A stretch of 64,000 bases of DNA from Betaproteobacteria bacterium (lineage in GTDB: Bacteria > Pseudomonadota > Gammaproteobacteria > Burkholderiales > Rhodocyclaceae). The notes under the pieces were generated by a model that did no database searches, was not told the DNA's origin, and saw only the letters and a program-made list of their open reading frames with translations. The first letter of the stretch is position 1. Each line of letters begins with the position of its first letter. The position numbers and the translations under genes are program-made. The stretch covers positions 62,001-126,000 of the forward strand of contig JAHRYW010000003.1 of the NCBI GenBank assembly GCA_020621865.1, read 5' to 3'. Of the stretch, positions 36,502 to 44,495 are shown in pieces.

Positions 36502-36705
36502 TCAGCCGTAAACCGTCGTGTTCGCCGCGCCGCCGGACAGGCAGGCGTATCGCGATGGCAGGCTGCTCGGCAGGCTGTGGCAACCGAGCAGGAATTCCTC
36601 TGCGTCATCCACCGAGGCGCCGGTCGACAGCACGTATTCCGCCAGGCGTGCAAAGGCGCCGAGGCGCATCCAGAACATCGCTTCTTCGTTCAGGCGGGGG
36701 GACAT
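36502..36705 (-). CDS. 67-residue hypothetical protein
   Basis: Start ATG 36703-36705 chosen because AGGAG stands 7 bases before it; the frame is open further upstream but without a comparable site. MSPRLNEEAMFWMRLGAFARLAEYVL and a C-terminal half with two Cys (LLGCHSL, RYACLSGGAA). No family recognised. Codon use looks coding. Confidence 0.55.
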   Translation of the reverse strand: MSPRLNEEAMFWMRLGAFARLAEYVLSTGASVDDAEEFLLGCHSLPSSLPSRYACLSGGAANTTVYG

Positions 36706-37068
36706 CGCAGTTCTCCTGAGTGCGTCGGGAAAGCCGCCGGACTCCAGAGCGTCGAGTCTGCGTGGCGGCTGCCGGTTGCAAGCCGAGAAAACTGCTGTTG
36801 ATGATGGTTCATGATTCACCTCCGGTTCGGTTAACGACAATGGACAAAGGAGAGCTCATTACTTGGATAACGTTGAGCAAGTTTTGATCCAGCTTTTTGG
36901 CCGATACCGGATATTTCGTTAATTCACAGAAACTGTGGATAAGTCTGTGTATTGCCCGTTGGCAGTCCTCGACAAGCGCCGAGGCAACAAGGAGTTAGCT
37001 GCCCTGCCCAGAAACTAGGCAATCGGCCGTATCCGGCTTGCTGCGCGCCTTTTCGGCAATTCGCCGGA
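36706..37068. other. Gene-free stretch with a DnaA-box-like site
   Basis: About 360 bases without a convincing gene. It contains TGTGGATAA (36934-36942), the reverse complement of the DnaA-box consensus TTATCCACA, as a single copy, and a small CCTCG...CGAGG inverted repeat near 36970. No replication origin features (DnaA box cluster, AT-rich unwinding element) are seen. Confidence 0.5.
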
Positions 37069-37110
37069 ATTTCGATTTTGGCCCTTTTTTGCCGCCGACC
37101 GTAGCATTCA
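37069..37110 (-). repeat. Dispersed GCTACGGT repeat overlapping the GST stop codon
   Basis: Minus-strand reading: TGAATGCTACGGTCGGCGGC, A-run, GGGCCAAAATCGAAAT. Near-consensus short form; its first three bases are the GST gene's TGA. Confidence 0.88.
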
Positions 37111-37740
37111 GCGCAGGACCGAGGTGTAGCCCTCTTCCGCCAGCACCTGGCGCACTGCCGGCCGGGTCAGCAGGCGCCGATAGTGGGCCGTGCAGTTTTC
37201 CGGCAATGGAATGCCAATTTGCGCCGCCCAGAACTCGACGTAGAACAGCGCCGCATCGGCGATGGTGAAGTGATCGACGACGTATTGCCGGCCGGCCAAC
37301 TGGCGGTCGACGATGGCAAAAGCCTGGTCGATGATCTGCCGGCCCTGGGCCTTGACCGATTCGTGGTCGCCACTGCTCGGCGAAAAACGTTCGGTGGTGA
37401 AGATGCGGGCGAAACCCTGGGTGTGCAGCGTATGCACGACGTGGTTCATGATGCCGAGCACCTGCACTTCGTCGGCCAGACTTTCCGGCAACAGCTTGCG
37501 CTTCGGGTAGCTGCGGGCCAGCCACCAGGCGATGGCCGAAAACTCGGTCAGCGCCGTGCCATCGTCGAGCACCAGCGCCGGGATCGTGCCCTTGGGATTG
37601 ATCGCCAGGTAGTCCTTCCTGTACTGGTCGCCGGCCAGCAGGTTGACGATGTAGGCCTCGAAGACCAGGCCGCACTCTTCGAGCAGGATGTGGATGCCGG
37701 TCGAGCAGGAACCCGGCGTCATGTAAAACCGCATGCTCAT
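37108..37740 (-). CDS. Glutathione S-transferase family protein
   Basis: 210 residues. It has a thioredoxin-like N-terminal domain (MRFYMTPGSCSTGIHILLEECG, KGTIPALVLDDGTALTEFSAI: the cis-Pro and Glu-Ser-like glutathione contacts, here EFSAI) and an all-helical C-terminal domain. Ser/Cys near the N-terminus (GSCSTG) suggests a beta-class bacterial GST. The start overlaps the previous stop as ATGA, so it is the third gene of a coupled trio with a rhodanese and a hypothetical protein. Confidence 0.88.
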   Translation of the reverse strand: MSMRFYMTPGSCSTGIHILLEECGLVFEAYIVNLLAGDQYRKDYLAINPKGTIPALVLDDGTALTEFSAIAWWLARSYPKRKLLPESLADEVQVLGIMNHVVHTLHTQGFARIFTTERFSPSSGDHESVKAQGRQIIDQAFAIVDRQLAGRQYVVDHFTIADAALFYVEFWAAQIGIPLPENCTAHYRRLLTRPAVRQVLAEEGYTSVLR

Positions 37741-38105
37741 TCGACTTCCTCCTCGCTGGCCATTCCGGCAAACAGCCCCTGTTCCCGGATCATCGCCTTG
37801 AAGGCCTTCATCACCGGACGGGAAATCATGGTTTCGGCCAGCACGCGCTTTTCGTAAATGAAATTCTTCATCTCCTCGCTGGTGCCGCGGCGAGCGCGGG
37901 CGATCAGGGCATGGAAATCGTCGCCGAAGCGCAGGCCGGGGCGGTCTTTGACGGCATCGTAGAGCCCTGCCATGACCCGCTTGTCGACGGCGCTCATCTT
38001 GCATTTGCCGTCGAGGATCTTGAGCATGACCGCAGTCGCGCAATCGACCTCGCTGGGCGACAGGGGATGCGCTCCGAGCCAGCCAGCCAACTCGTCGGCC
38101 GTCAT
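37737..38105 (-). CDS. 122-residue hypothetical protein between rhodanese and GST
   Basis: Start ATG 38103-38105 overlapping the rhodanese stop as ATGA. MTADELAGWLGAHPLSPSEVDCATAVMLKILDGKC, then a helical C-terminal half rich in Lys/Arg/Glu (EEMKNFIYEKRVLAETMISR). No signal peptide. I do not recognise the family. Context suggests a sulfur or redox role shared with its coupled neighbours. Confidence 0.75.
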   Translation of the reverse strand: MTADELAGWLGAHPLSPSEVDCATAVMLKILDGKCKMSAVDKRVMAGLYDAVKDRPGLRFGDDFHALIARARRGTSEEMKNFIYEKRVLAETMISRPVMKAFKAMIREQGLFAGMASEEEVE

Positions 38106-38440
38106 GCCTCGACCGTGGCGGCCTGTGCCGCGGCAAACGCCTCGTAGCCGCCATCGACGCTGAACACCCGGGCATGGCGGAAATCGACGAACATTTGTGC
38201 GTAGGTCTTGCTGGCGTTGCCGTGGTAGCAATAAATCATCACCGGCGCCTCCTTCGGCAGGCGGCGCGTCCAGGCCAGCAGGCGGTCTTCGGAAAGATGC
38301 GCGGCGCCGTCGACATGGGCACGCTGATAGCTGGCCATGTCGCGCACGTCAAAAATGGCGACGCCCGGTTCGGCGCGCCGCAAGGCGACGGCATCGACAG
38401 CCGAAATGCAGGCAAAGGCGGGAGGACGGGCTGAACTCAT
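38102..38440 (-). CDS. Single-domain rhodanese (GlpE-like)
   Basis: 112 residues. Rhodanese fold: VAIFDVRDMASYQRAHVDGAAHL and catalytic loop YCYHGNAS with the sulfur-carrying Cys. Cytoplasmic, no signal peptide. A thiosulfate sulfurtransferase or sulfur carrier. First gene of the coupled trio rhodanese, 122-residue protein, GST. Confidence 0.9.
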   Translation of the reverse strand: MSSARPPAFACISAVDAVALRRAEPGVAIFDVRDMASYQRAHVDGAAHLSEDRLLAWTRRLPKEAPVMIYCYHGNASKTYAQMFVDFRHARVFSVDGGYEAFAAAQAATVEA

Positions 38441-38542
38441 GGCGTGTGGCGCTTGGAAGAGAGGACCAACCCCCCAACGCAAAAGCGGTGCCAGGCCCCG
38501 CAAGCCCGCCAATCCTGGCCTGGCGTGCCTGACCAGGCGGAT

Positions 38543-38594
38543 GCTTGTCGGCTTTGCGACAAGCGCGGAAGACAACGGGGCCCGCAGGCCCCGT
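38543..38594. terminator. Two hairpins between msrAB and the rhodanese gene
   Basis: GCTTGTCG-GCTTTG-CGACAAGC (38543-38564) and ACGGGGCC-CGCA-GGCCCCGT (38575-38594) are both perfect 8-bp stems. The second lies 21 bases beyond the stop of the methionine sulfoxide reductase gene and is the likelier terminator, although its T tract is poor. Confidence 0.55.
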
Positions 38595-38615
38595 CAATAC
38601 GCCAGCGCTAACCCC

Positions 38616-39956
38616 CTACTTGCCGGCGTCTGGCACGAACTTCAGCACATTGCCGTTGATGCAGTAGCGCTTGCCGGTCGGTGGCGGGCCGTCGTTGAAA
38701 ACGTGGCCGAGATGAATGCCGGAACTGGCGCTGCGCACCTCGACCCGCTTCATGCCGAGACTGACGTCCTCGTGCAGCGTGATCGAACCGGGCAGCGGGT
38801 TGAAGAAGCTCGGCCAGCCGGTGCCGCTCTCGAACTTGCTGTCGCTGCGGAACAAGGGTGCGCCGCTGATCGGGTCGACAAAGGTACCGGGCCGCTTTTC
38901 ATCGAGATTGGAGCCGGTGAAAGGCCGTTCAGTGCCCTGCTCGAAGGCGATCTTCTGTTGCGCCGGGGTCAGCAGGCGATAGCCCAGCCATTGCCAGAAG
39001 CGCGCCTTTTCGCCGTTGTAGCCGGTGTAGCGCGACACCTCCTTGCCCTTCTCGAAGAGCACGATGGTCGGCGTGGCGAACAGCGCCTTTTCCAGCGTCC
39101 AGCCGGTCGGTGGCTCGGGGTTCAGCGTGCGCACGATGGCGACCGGCGACTTCCAGTGGTCCAGCACCTCGGCCTTGAACTGCCGGCAGAAAGCGCAATC
39201 CTCTGCTTCGAAGACGACCAACTGCCGCTCGGCATTCAGCGCCTTGCCATCCAGCCGCGGCGCCTGGGCGGTCGCCGGCTGGATGGTCGAGGCGCCGGCT
39301 TGTGCGGTCGGATACTTGACGCCCGTCCCACCCAGCCCGCAATAGCCGTTCGGATTCTTGACCAGGTAATCCTGGTGGTATTCCTCGGCCGTGAAGTAGG
39401 CTTTCAGCGGCGCGATCTCGGTGGTGATGGCGCCGAGCTTCCTGGCCTTCAGGGCGCCCTGGTAAGCGTCCCGGGTGCGCAGCGCAACGGCCCGCTGGGC
39501 ATCGTCGTGGGTGTAGATGGCGCTGCGGTAGTTGCTGCCGACGTCGTTGCCCTGCCGGTCGCCCTGCGTCGGATTGTGGTTTTCCCAGAAGGCGATCAGG
39601 ATTTTTTCCAGATCGACCTTGCCGGTATCGAAAGTCACCTTGACCACTTCGGCATGGTTGCGGCGGGCCGATTTTCCGGCGCGCAAGGCCTGTTCGTGGC
39701 CTAGGATGGACTGGTAGGTGCCGGCGACCTCGCCATTGGCGTAGCCGCTTTCGACATCGAGCACGCCCGGGATCGCCGCCATACGTTTTTCGGCCCCCCA
39801 GAAACAGCCCATGCCGAGCACGATGGAATCGACAGAGTCCGCCTTGGCCGGGCTCTTGCCGCCATTGGCCGAGGCCTTATCGGCGGCGCCGGCGCTGATC
39901 AGGAAACTGGTGGAGATCGCCAAGATCACTCCTCGTATCATTTGACGGGAAAACAT
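38616..39956 (-). CDS. Three-domain methionine sulfoxide reductase MsrA-thioredoxin-like-MsrB
   Basis: 446 residues from ATG 39954-39956 with GAAAGG upstream; another ATG lies 7 codons earlier. A signal sequence (IRGVILAISTSFLISAGA) predicts export. MsrA: GMGCFWGAEKRM catalytic Cys and NPNGYCGLGG resolving Cys. Middle: a thioredoxin-like domain with CAFC (FEAEDCAFCRQF...ATPTIVLFEKGKEV). MsrB: ESGTGWPSFFNP and catalytic Cys in RYCINGNVLKF. The MsrB zinc Cys pairs are missing, and the usual resolving Cys of GCGWPSF is Thr. It repairs both Met-sulfoxide epimers in periplasmic proteins. Confidence 0.93.
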   Translation of the reverse strand: MFSRQMIRGVILAISTSFLISAGAADKASANGGKSPAKADSVDSIVLGMGCFWGAEKRMAAIPGVLDVESGYANGEVAGTYQSILGHEQALRAGKSARRNHAEVVKVTFDTGKVDLEKILIAFWENHNPTQGDRQGNDVGSNYRSAIYTHDDAQRAVALRTRDAYQGALKARKLGAITTEIAPLKAYFTAEEYHQDYLVKNPNGYCGLGGTGVKYPTAQAGASTIQPATAQAPRLDGKALNAERQLVVFEAEDCAFCRQFKAEVLDHWKSPVAIVRTLNPEPPTGWTLEKALFATPTIVLFEKGKEVSRYTGYNGEKARFWQWLGYRLLTPAQQKIAFEQGTERPFTGSNLDEKRPGTFVDPISGAPLFRSDSKFESGTGWPSFFNPLPGSITLHEDVSLGMKRVEVRSASSGIHLGHVFNDGPPPTGKRYCINGNVLKFVPDAGK

Positions 39957-40230
39957 CGCATTACCTTTCTCTGACATCGGGCGCCGGTCGAACCTGATTG
40001 TCCGACGACGCCTTTCTGCCCTGGGTTGACGGTTCGTTTCGAGCCGTGGTTCCCATTAGTCGGCGAATGGGGGCGGATTCTTACAGGCTTCGCCAACGCT
40101 GCCTTTCTCCACCCCTGCCAGGAAAAAACACGGCGCTCGCTGGGCAATTTGCCCTATGACGCCGCCCGCCCCCGCGCAATACTTGCGCCATCGTCGCTGC
40201 CTGCAGCACCACCCCGCCGGAGTTCGCCCC

Positions 40231-42054
40231 ATGCAATCCACTCGCCTCGCCCCGTGGCTGTCTGCCGCGTCTATCGCCGCCTCCCTTGCGGCTTCCCAAC
40301 TCGCCCTCGCCGACCCGGTCGACGACCGCCGCCTGCTCGCCGCGCCGCAAGATGCGGCCAACTGGCTGTCCTACGGCCGCGACTACACCAACCAGCGCTT
40401 CTCGCCGCTGGCCGCCATCGACCGCGCCAATGTCAGGCAACTGGCGCCGCGCTGGATCTACCAGACCGGCATTCCGGCGTCCTTCCAGGCAACACCGCTG
40501 ATCGTCGACGGCGTCATGTACCTGGCGCTGCCCTACAACCACGTCGTCGCCATCGACGCCGTCACCGGCCAGGAACTCTGGCGCTACGAACACAAGCGCG
40601 TCACCGACAAGATGTGCTGCGGCCCGGCCAACCGGGGCGTCGCAGTCGCCTACGGCAAGGTCTTCATGGGTACCGTCGATGCCCGCCTGATCGCCCTCGA
40701 CGCCAAGACCGGCAAGCCGGAATGGGACGTGCCGCTGGCCACCGACGGGGGCCCGACCGAAGCTGTCGACCAGCTCGACAGCCAGGACGGCCTGCGCCGC
40801 CAGGCCCCCACCGGCACCACCGGCGTCGGCGCCAACATGGCGCCGCTGGTCGTCGATGGCAAGGTGGTGATCGGCATCACCGGCGTCGGCTACGGCCTGC
40901 ACCTCGAAGGCACGACGCCCAACGCGCCGGTCGGCGCCGTCGTCGGCTTTGCCGGAAGCTACGGTCGGCCCGGTTTTTATGCCGCTTTTGACGCCAGGAC
41001 CGGCCAGCGCGTCTGGCAATTCGACACCATCGCCGCCACCGGCTGGGAGGGCGAGTTCCGCCCGACGACACCGGACGGCGTGCCGCTCAAGCGCTACATC
41101 GCCCGCGAAAAGGCCGAACTCGCCAAGTACCCGGACGCCGCCAAACACGGAGGTGGCTCGGCGTGGACCACCCCGGCCTACGACCCGCAAACGCGCCTGC
41201 TTTACCTCGGCACCGGCAACCCCTCGCCGCAACTCGACGACAGCTCGCGCCCCGGCGACAACCTGTACACCGTCGCCCTCGCCGCGCTGGAGATCGACAC
41301 CGGCAAGCTGCGCTGGCATTACCAGCAGGTGCCGCATGACGTCTGGGGCTACGACGTCGCCAGCCCGCCCGTGCTGTTCGACCTGCCGACCGCCAACGGC
41401 AGCATCCCGGCCGTCGGCGAAGCGGCCAAGGTCGGCTGGTTCTACGCCCACGACCGGCGCACCGGCGCCCTGCTCTTCAAGTCCGAAGCCTTTGTCCCGC
41501 AGCAGAATCTCTTTGCCCCGCCCAGCGTCGAAGGCACCCGGGTCAGCCCCGGCGCCGTCGGCGGCGCCAACTGGTCGCCGGTCGCCTACGACCCGACCAG
41601 CGGCCTGGCCTACGTCGCCGCCTCGCACATCCCGATCCGCTACACCGTGCGCGAACTGGCCGCTGGCAAGGATGGCAAGCCACGCCGCTACACCGAACTG
41701 AAGCCCATCGAAGAACCCAACTGGGGAACGCTGACTGCCATCTCGACCCGTGACGGCGGCAAGATCCGCTGGCAGCGCAAGACCGATCAGCCGCTGGTCG
41801 GCGGCGTCCTGGCTACCGCCGGCGGTCTCGTCTTCACCGGCGAAGCCGACGGCCACCTCAATGCCTTCGACGCCGCCAGCGGCGAACTGCTCTGGCAATT
41901 CCAGTGCGGCGCTGGCGTCAATGCGCCGCCGGTCAGCTATTCGGTCAACGGCGTGCAGTACGTCGCCGTCGCCGCTGGCGGCAACTCGCTGTTCGGCTCG
42001 AAACGCGGCGGCGCGCTGGTGGTGTTTGCGCTGCCGGAAGCGCCCCGCCGCTGA
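40231..42054 (+). CDS. PQQ-dependent quinoprotein dehydrogenase, periplasmic
   Basis: 607 residues from ATG 40231 with a signal peptide (LSAASIAASLAASQLALA). Eight-bladed propeller repeats (AIDAVTGQELWRYEHK, ALDAKTGKPEWDVPL, AFDARTGQRVWQFD) and adjacent cysteines MCCGPANRG mark the PQQ alcohol dehydrogenase family. The segment HDVWGYDVASPP corresponds to the active-site HDxWDxD region, but with Gly in place of the first Asp. Substrate is uncertain (alcohol, aldehyde or sugar). No cytochrome or pqq genes are adjacent. A weak match to the dispersed repeat (GCTACGGTCGGCCCGG) occurs near 40958. Confidence 0.88.
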   Translation: MQSTRLAPWLSAASIAASLAASQLALADPVDDRRLLAAPQDAANWLSYGRDYTNQRFSPLAAIDRANVRQLAPRWIYQTGIPASFQATPLIVDGVMYLALPYNHVVAIDAVTGQELWRYEHKRVTDKMCCGPANRGVAVAYGKVFMGTVDARLIALDAKTGKPEWDVPLATDGGPTEAVDQLDSQDGLRRQAPTGTTGVGANMAPLVVDGKVVIGITGVGYGLHLEGTTPNAPVGAVVGFAGSYGRPGFYAAFDARTGQRVWQFDTIAATGWEGEFRPTTPDGVPLKRYIAREKAELAKYPDAAKHGGGSAWTTPAYDPQTRLLYLGTGNPSPQLDDSSRPGDNLYTVALAALEIDTGKLRWHYQQVPHDVWGYDVASPPVLFDLPTANGSIPAVGEAAKVGWFYAHDRRTGALLFKSEAFVPQQNLFAPPSVEGTRVSPGAVGGANWSPVAYDPTSGLAYVAASHIPIRYTVRELAAGKDGKPRRYTELKPIEEPNWGTLTAISTRDGGKIRWQRKTDQPLVGGVLATAGGLVFTGEADGHLNAFDAASGELLWQFQCGAGVNAPPVSYSVNGVQYVAVAAGGNSLFGSKRGGALVVFALPEAPRR

Positions 42055-42143
42055 GCTTCACGGAGCAGCCCGACAAAATCCGCAGCGTCTGGATCATTGG
42101 CCATACGCGGTTGTACGATAGCGGTTTTTGCTCGGGCTGAATC

Positions 42144-42791
42144 GTGTTCTACGGCGTCACCGACCTCACCACCTTCGTGTTGGGAACCATCTTCATCGTT
42201 CTCCTGCCGGGGCCGAACTCGATGTATGTCACCACCGTCGCCTCGCGCTTCGGCCTGGCTGCCGGCTATCGCGGGGCAGCCGGGATTTTCGTCGGCGACC
42301 TGGTGCTGATGACGCTGGCGGCCACCGGCGTCGCCTCGCTGTTTCAGGCCAACCCGGTGCTCTTCGTCGGGCTCAAGTATGCCGGTGCGGCCTACCTGGT
42401 GTTTCTCGGGCTTGGTCTCCTCCGGGCCGCCGTTGCGCGCTGGCGGGATACGGAAGAAAAAGCGGTTTCGCGCGCGGACCTCGGTCCGGGCCGCCCTTTC
42501 CAGGTCGCCCTGGCGATCAGCCTGATGAATCCCAAGGCCATCCTGTTCTACGTTTCCTTCTTCATCCAGTTCGTCTCACCGACCTACGACTACCCGGCAC
42601 TGTCCTTCTTCATCCTGGGCTGCGTGGTGCAGGTTTGCAGCATGCTCTACCTGTCGGTCCTGATTTTCGGTGGCAGCTTCCTGGCGGAAGCCTTTCGCCG
42701 TCGCCGTAAATTGTCGGCTTCGGCAACCGGCGGGGTCGGCGGCCTGTTCATCGGCTTCGGGGCAAAGCTCGCCGGCGCCGGCCTGAACTGA
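42144..42791 (+). CDS. LysE/LeuE family amino-acid exporter
   Basis: 215 residues from a GTG start. Hydrophobic, with about six membrane segments. TFVLGTIFIVLLPGPNSMYV and the later ISLMNPKAILFYVSFFIQF are the conserved LysE/RhtB blocks, closest in style to LeuE. Exports amino acids or analogues. An internal loop (RDTEEKAVSRADLGPG) lies in the cytoplasm. Followed by a rhodanese gene after 57 bases. Confidence 0.9.
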   Translation: MFYGVTDLTTFVLGTIFIVLLPGPNSMYVTTVASRFGLAAGYRGAAGIFVGDLVLMTLAATGVASLFQANPVLFVGLKYAGAAYLVFLGLGLLRAAVARWRDTEEKAVSRADLGPGRPFQVALAISLMNPKAILFYVSFFIQFVSPTYDYPALSFFILGCVVQVCSMLYLSVLIFGGSFLAEAFRRRRKLSASATGGVGGLFIGFGAKLAGAGLN

Positions 42792-42848
42792 ATCGCGGAC
42801 AACCCATATTGGTCCCGTTACGGGCACTACTCATCAAGGAGAAACGAA

Positions 42849-43250
42849 ATGCCGATCACCAAAGGCTACAAGCAACTGGTCAGCGAAGCCCATGCGCGCA
42901 TCCGCACGCTGACGCTGGAAGAAGCGCAGGCCAGGCTGGGCAGCCCGGACGCGGTCTTCGTGGATATCCGCGACGTGCGCGAACTGGAACGCGAAGGAAT
43001 GATTCCCGGGGCCTTTCATGCGCCGCGGGGCATGCTGGAATTCTGGGTCGACCCGGAAAGTCCTTATTACAAAGAGATTTTCGGGTCGGGCAAGGAATTC
43101 ATCCTGTACTGCGGCTCGGCCTGGCGTTCCAGCCTGGCGGCGGCAACCCTGCAGGACATGGGATTGAGCCCGGTCAGCCACATTGGGGGCGGCTTTAGCG
43201 CATGGAAGGAAGCCAAGCTTCCGGTCGTCGAGAAAGCGCAGCGAGCCTAG
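42849..43250 (+). CDS. Rhodanese-domain protein
   Basis: 133 residues, ribosome binding site AAGGAG before the ATG. Rhodanese core: VFVDIRDVRELEREGMIPGA and active-site loop YCGSAWRSS, ending GGGFSAWKEAKLPV. Cytoplasmic. Probable sulfurtransferase. Its stop is 3 bases from the stop of the convergent LysR gene. Confidence 0.9.
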   Translation: MPITKGYKQLVSEAHARIRTLTLEEAQARLGSPDAVFVDIRDVRELEREGMIPGAFHAPRGMLEFWVDPESPYYKEIFGSGKEFILYCGSAWRSSLAAATLQDMGLSPVSHIGGGFSAWKEAKLPVVEKAQRA

Positions 43251-43253
43251 GTT

Positions 43254-44156
43254 TCAGCGGTCCCAGTACGGAGTTGGCCCGAAGCGCTGCAAAAGGAAAT
43301 CGATGAAGGCGCGGACCTTCAGCGGCAAATGCCGGTTGGGCAGGTGGACGGCATAGATGAAGCGTTCGGTTGGCACATAGCCAGGCAAGACCTCGACCAG
43401 CCGCCCTTCCTGCAGATCCTTGCCGACGATGAAGGTTGGCAGCAGGGCCAGGCCGAGCCCGCCGAGCACGGCCTGGGATAAGGCCTCGTCGTCATTGATG
43501 CGCAGGGTGCCGGACACGGGGATCGAGACATCGCCGCTGACGCCGTTAAGGTGCCAGACCCCCTGGGTGTTCATGAAGGTGTAATCCAGGCAATTGTGCT
43601 GAACGAGATCCTCGGGAACCAGCGGGATGCCCCGACGCGCCAGATAGGCGGGGCTCGCGCAGATTTTCCGGCGGATCGGCGCCAGTTTCCTGGCCACCAG
43701 ATTCTGGCCGGGTTCGCGGGTGATGCGCAGGGCGATGTCGTAGCCCTCGTCGGCCAGGTCGACCAGGCGGTCGCTGATCGTCAGGTCGACGGTCAGATCA
43801 GGATAGCGCGCCATGAAATCGGGCAGCGCCGAGGCAACGTGCATGGTGCTGAAGGCGACCGGGGCGCTGATTTTCAGCTTGCCGCGCGGCTCCTGATGCA
43901 GGCGGGAGATTGTCGTGTCGGCGTGACCCAGTTCCTCCAGTATCCGGTCGCAGTGCTCGAAATAAGCCTCGCCGACATCGGTCAGGCTCAGGCTGCGGGT
44001 GCTCCGGTGCAGCAGGCGTACGCCCAGGTCGCTTTCCAGCCGGGCGACGGCCTTGCTGACACGAGATTTCGAGACATCAAGGCGCCGCGCCGCCTCGGAA
44101 AAGCTCCGAACCTTGACCACATGGGCAAAGAGCAACATGTCGTTGATGTCGTGCAT
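43254..44156 (-). CDS. LysR-family transcriptional regulator (copy 1 of a paralogous pair)
   Basis: 300 residues. N-terminal helix-turn-helix: FAHVVKVRSFSEAARRLDVSKSRVSKAVARLESDLG. The effector domain follows, with ALSQAVLGGLGLALLPTFIVG near the C-terminus and ending TPYWDR. Closely similar throughout to the LysR at 47067-47978. The palindrome TTTCTATT...AATAGAAA (44163-44186), just before its start, is a candidate operator. Regulated target unknown; gdhA is transcribed away from it. Confidence 0.92.
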   Translation of the reverse strand: MHDINDMLLFAHVVKVRSFSEAARRLDVSKSRVSKAVARLESDLGVRLLHRSTRSLSLTDVGEAYFEHCDRILEELGHADTTISRLHQEPRGKLKISAPVAFSTMHVASALPDFMARYPDLTVDLTISDRLVDLADEGYDIALRITREPGQNLVARKLAPIRRKICASPAYLARRGIPLVPEDLVQHNCLDYTFMNTQGVWHLNGVSGDVSIPVSGTLRINDDEALSQAVLGGLGLALLPTFIVGKDLQEGRLVEVLPGYVPTERFIYAVHLPNRHLPLKVRAFIDFLLQRFGPTPYWDR

Positions 44157-44495
44157 GCGGCCTTTCTATTGTTATCAAAATAGAAACAGTTTTGTTCAAA
44201 ATCGGCGGCTTATCAAGCCCCGTTTACGACTCTATCATCGTGCCATTACATGAGTCGCCAAGTTGCTTTCTCAAGAAAACCCTAACAAATCATCGAGAAT
44301 GCCTACTTTCAACTCATCGACTGCCGCTGCCGGCCAGCATTTCCGCGCCACCGCAGGCAGCTCAATATTTCTTTCAGAAAAACCGGGCATTCAATTGTCG
44401 CCAATCGGCTATCAATTCGCCCTGATTTTGCCTGCGTGCAACACGACGGGCAATGCCGGAACCCGGCCATTCACCACTTAAAAAACCAGGGAGCA
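44157..44495. promoter_or_regulatory. Divergent promoter region between LysR and gdhA
   Basis: About 340 bases without a supported gene, more AT-rich than its surroundings. It holds the inverted repeat TTTCTATT-N8-AATAGAAA (44163-44170 and 44179-44186) next to the LysR start. The gdhA ribosome binding site CCAGGGAG is at the right end. Nothing else is recognised. Confidence 0.55.

Noticed and set aside
36934-36942. DnaA box (TGTGGATAA) as a sign of a replication origin
   Set aside because: Single site, no cluster of boxes, no AT-rich unwinding region and no dnaA/dnaN/gidA neighbours.
40955-40990. Possible thirteenth repeat copy in the PQQ dehydrogenase gene
   Set aside because: GCTACGGTCGGCCCGG matches the core, but the following bases do not match the second half, and the protein sequence (GSYGRPGFYAAFDA) aligns with normal family sequence at that place.
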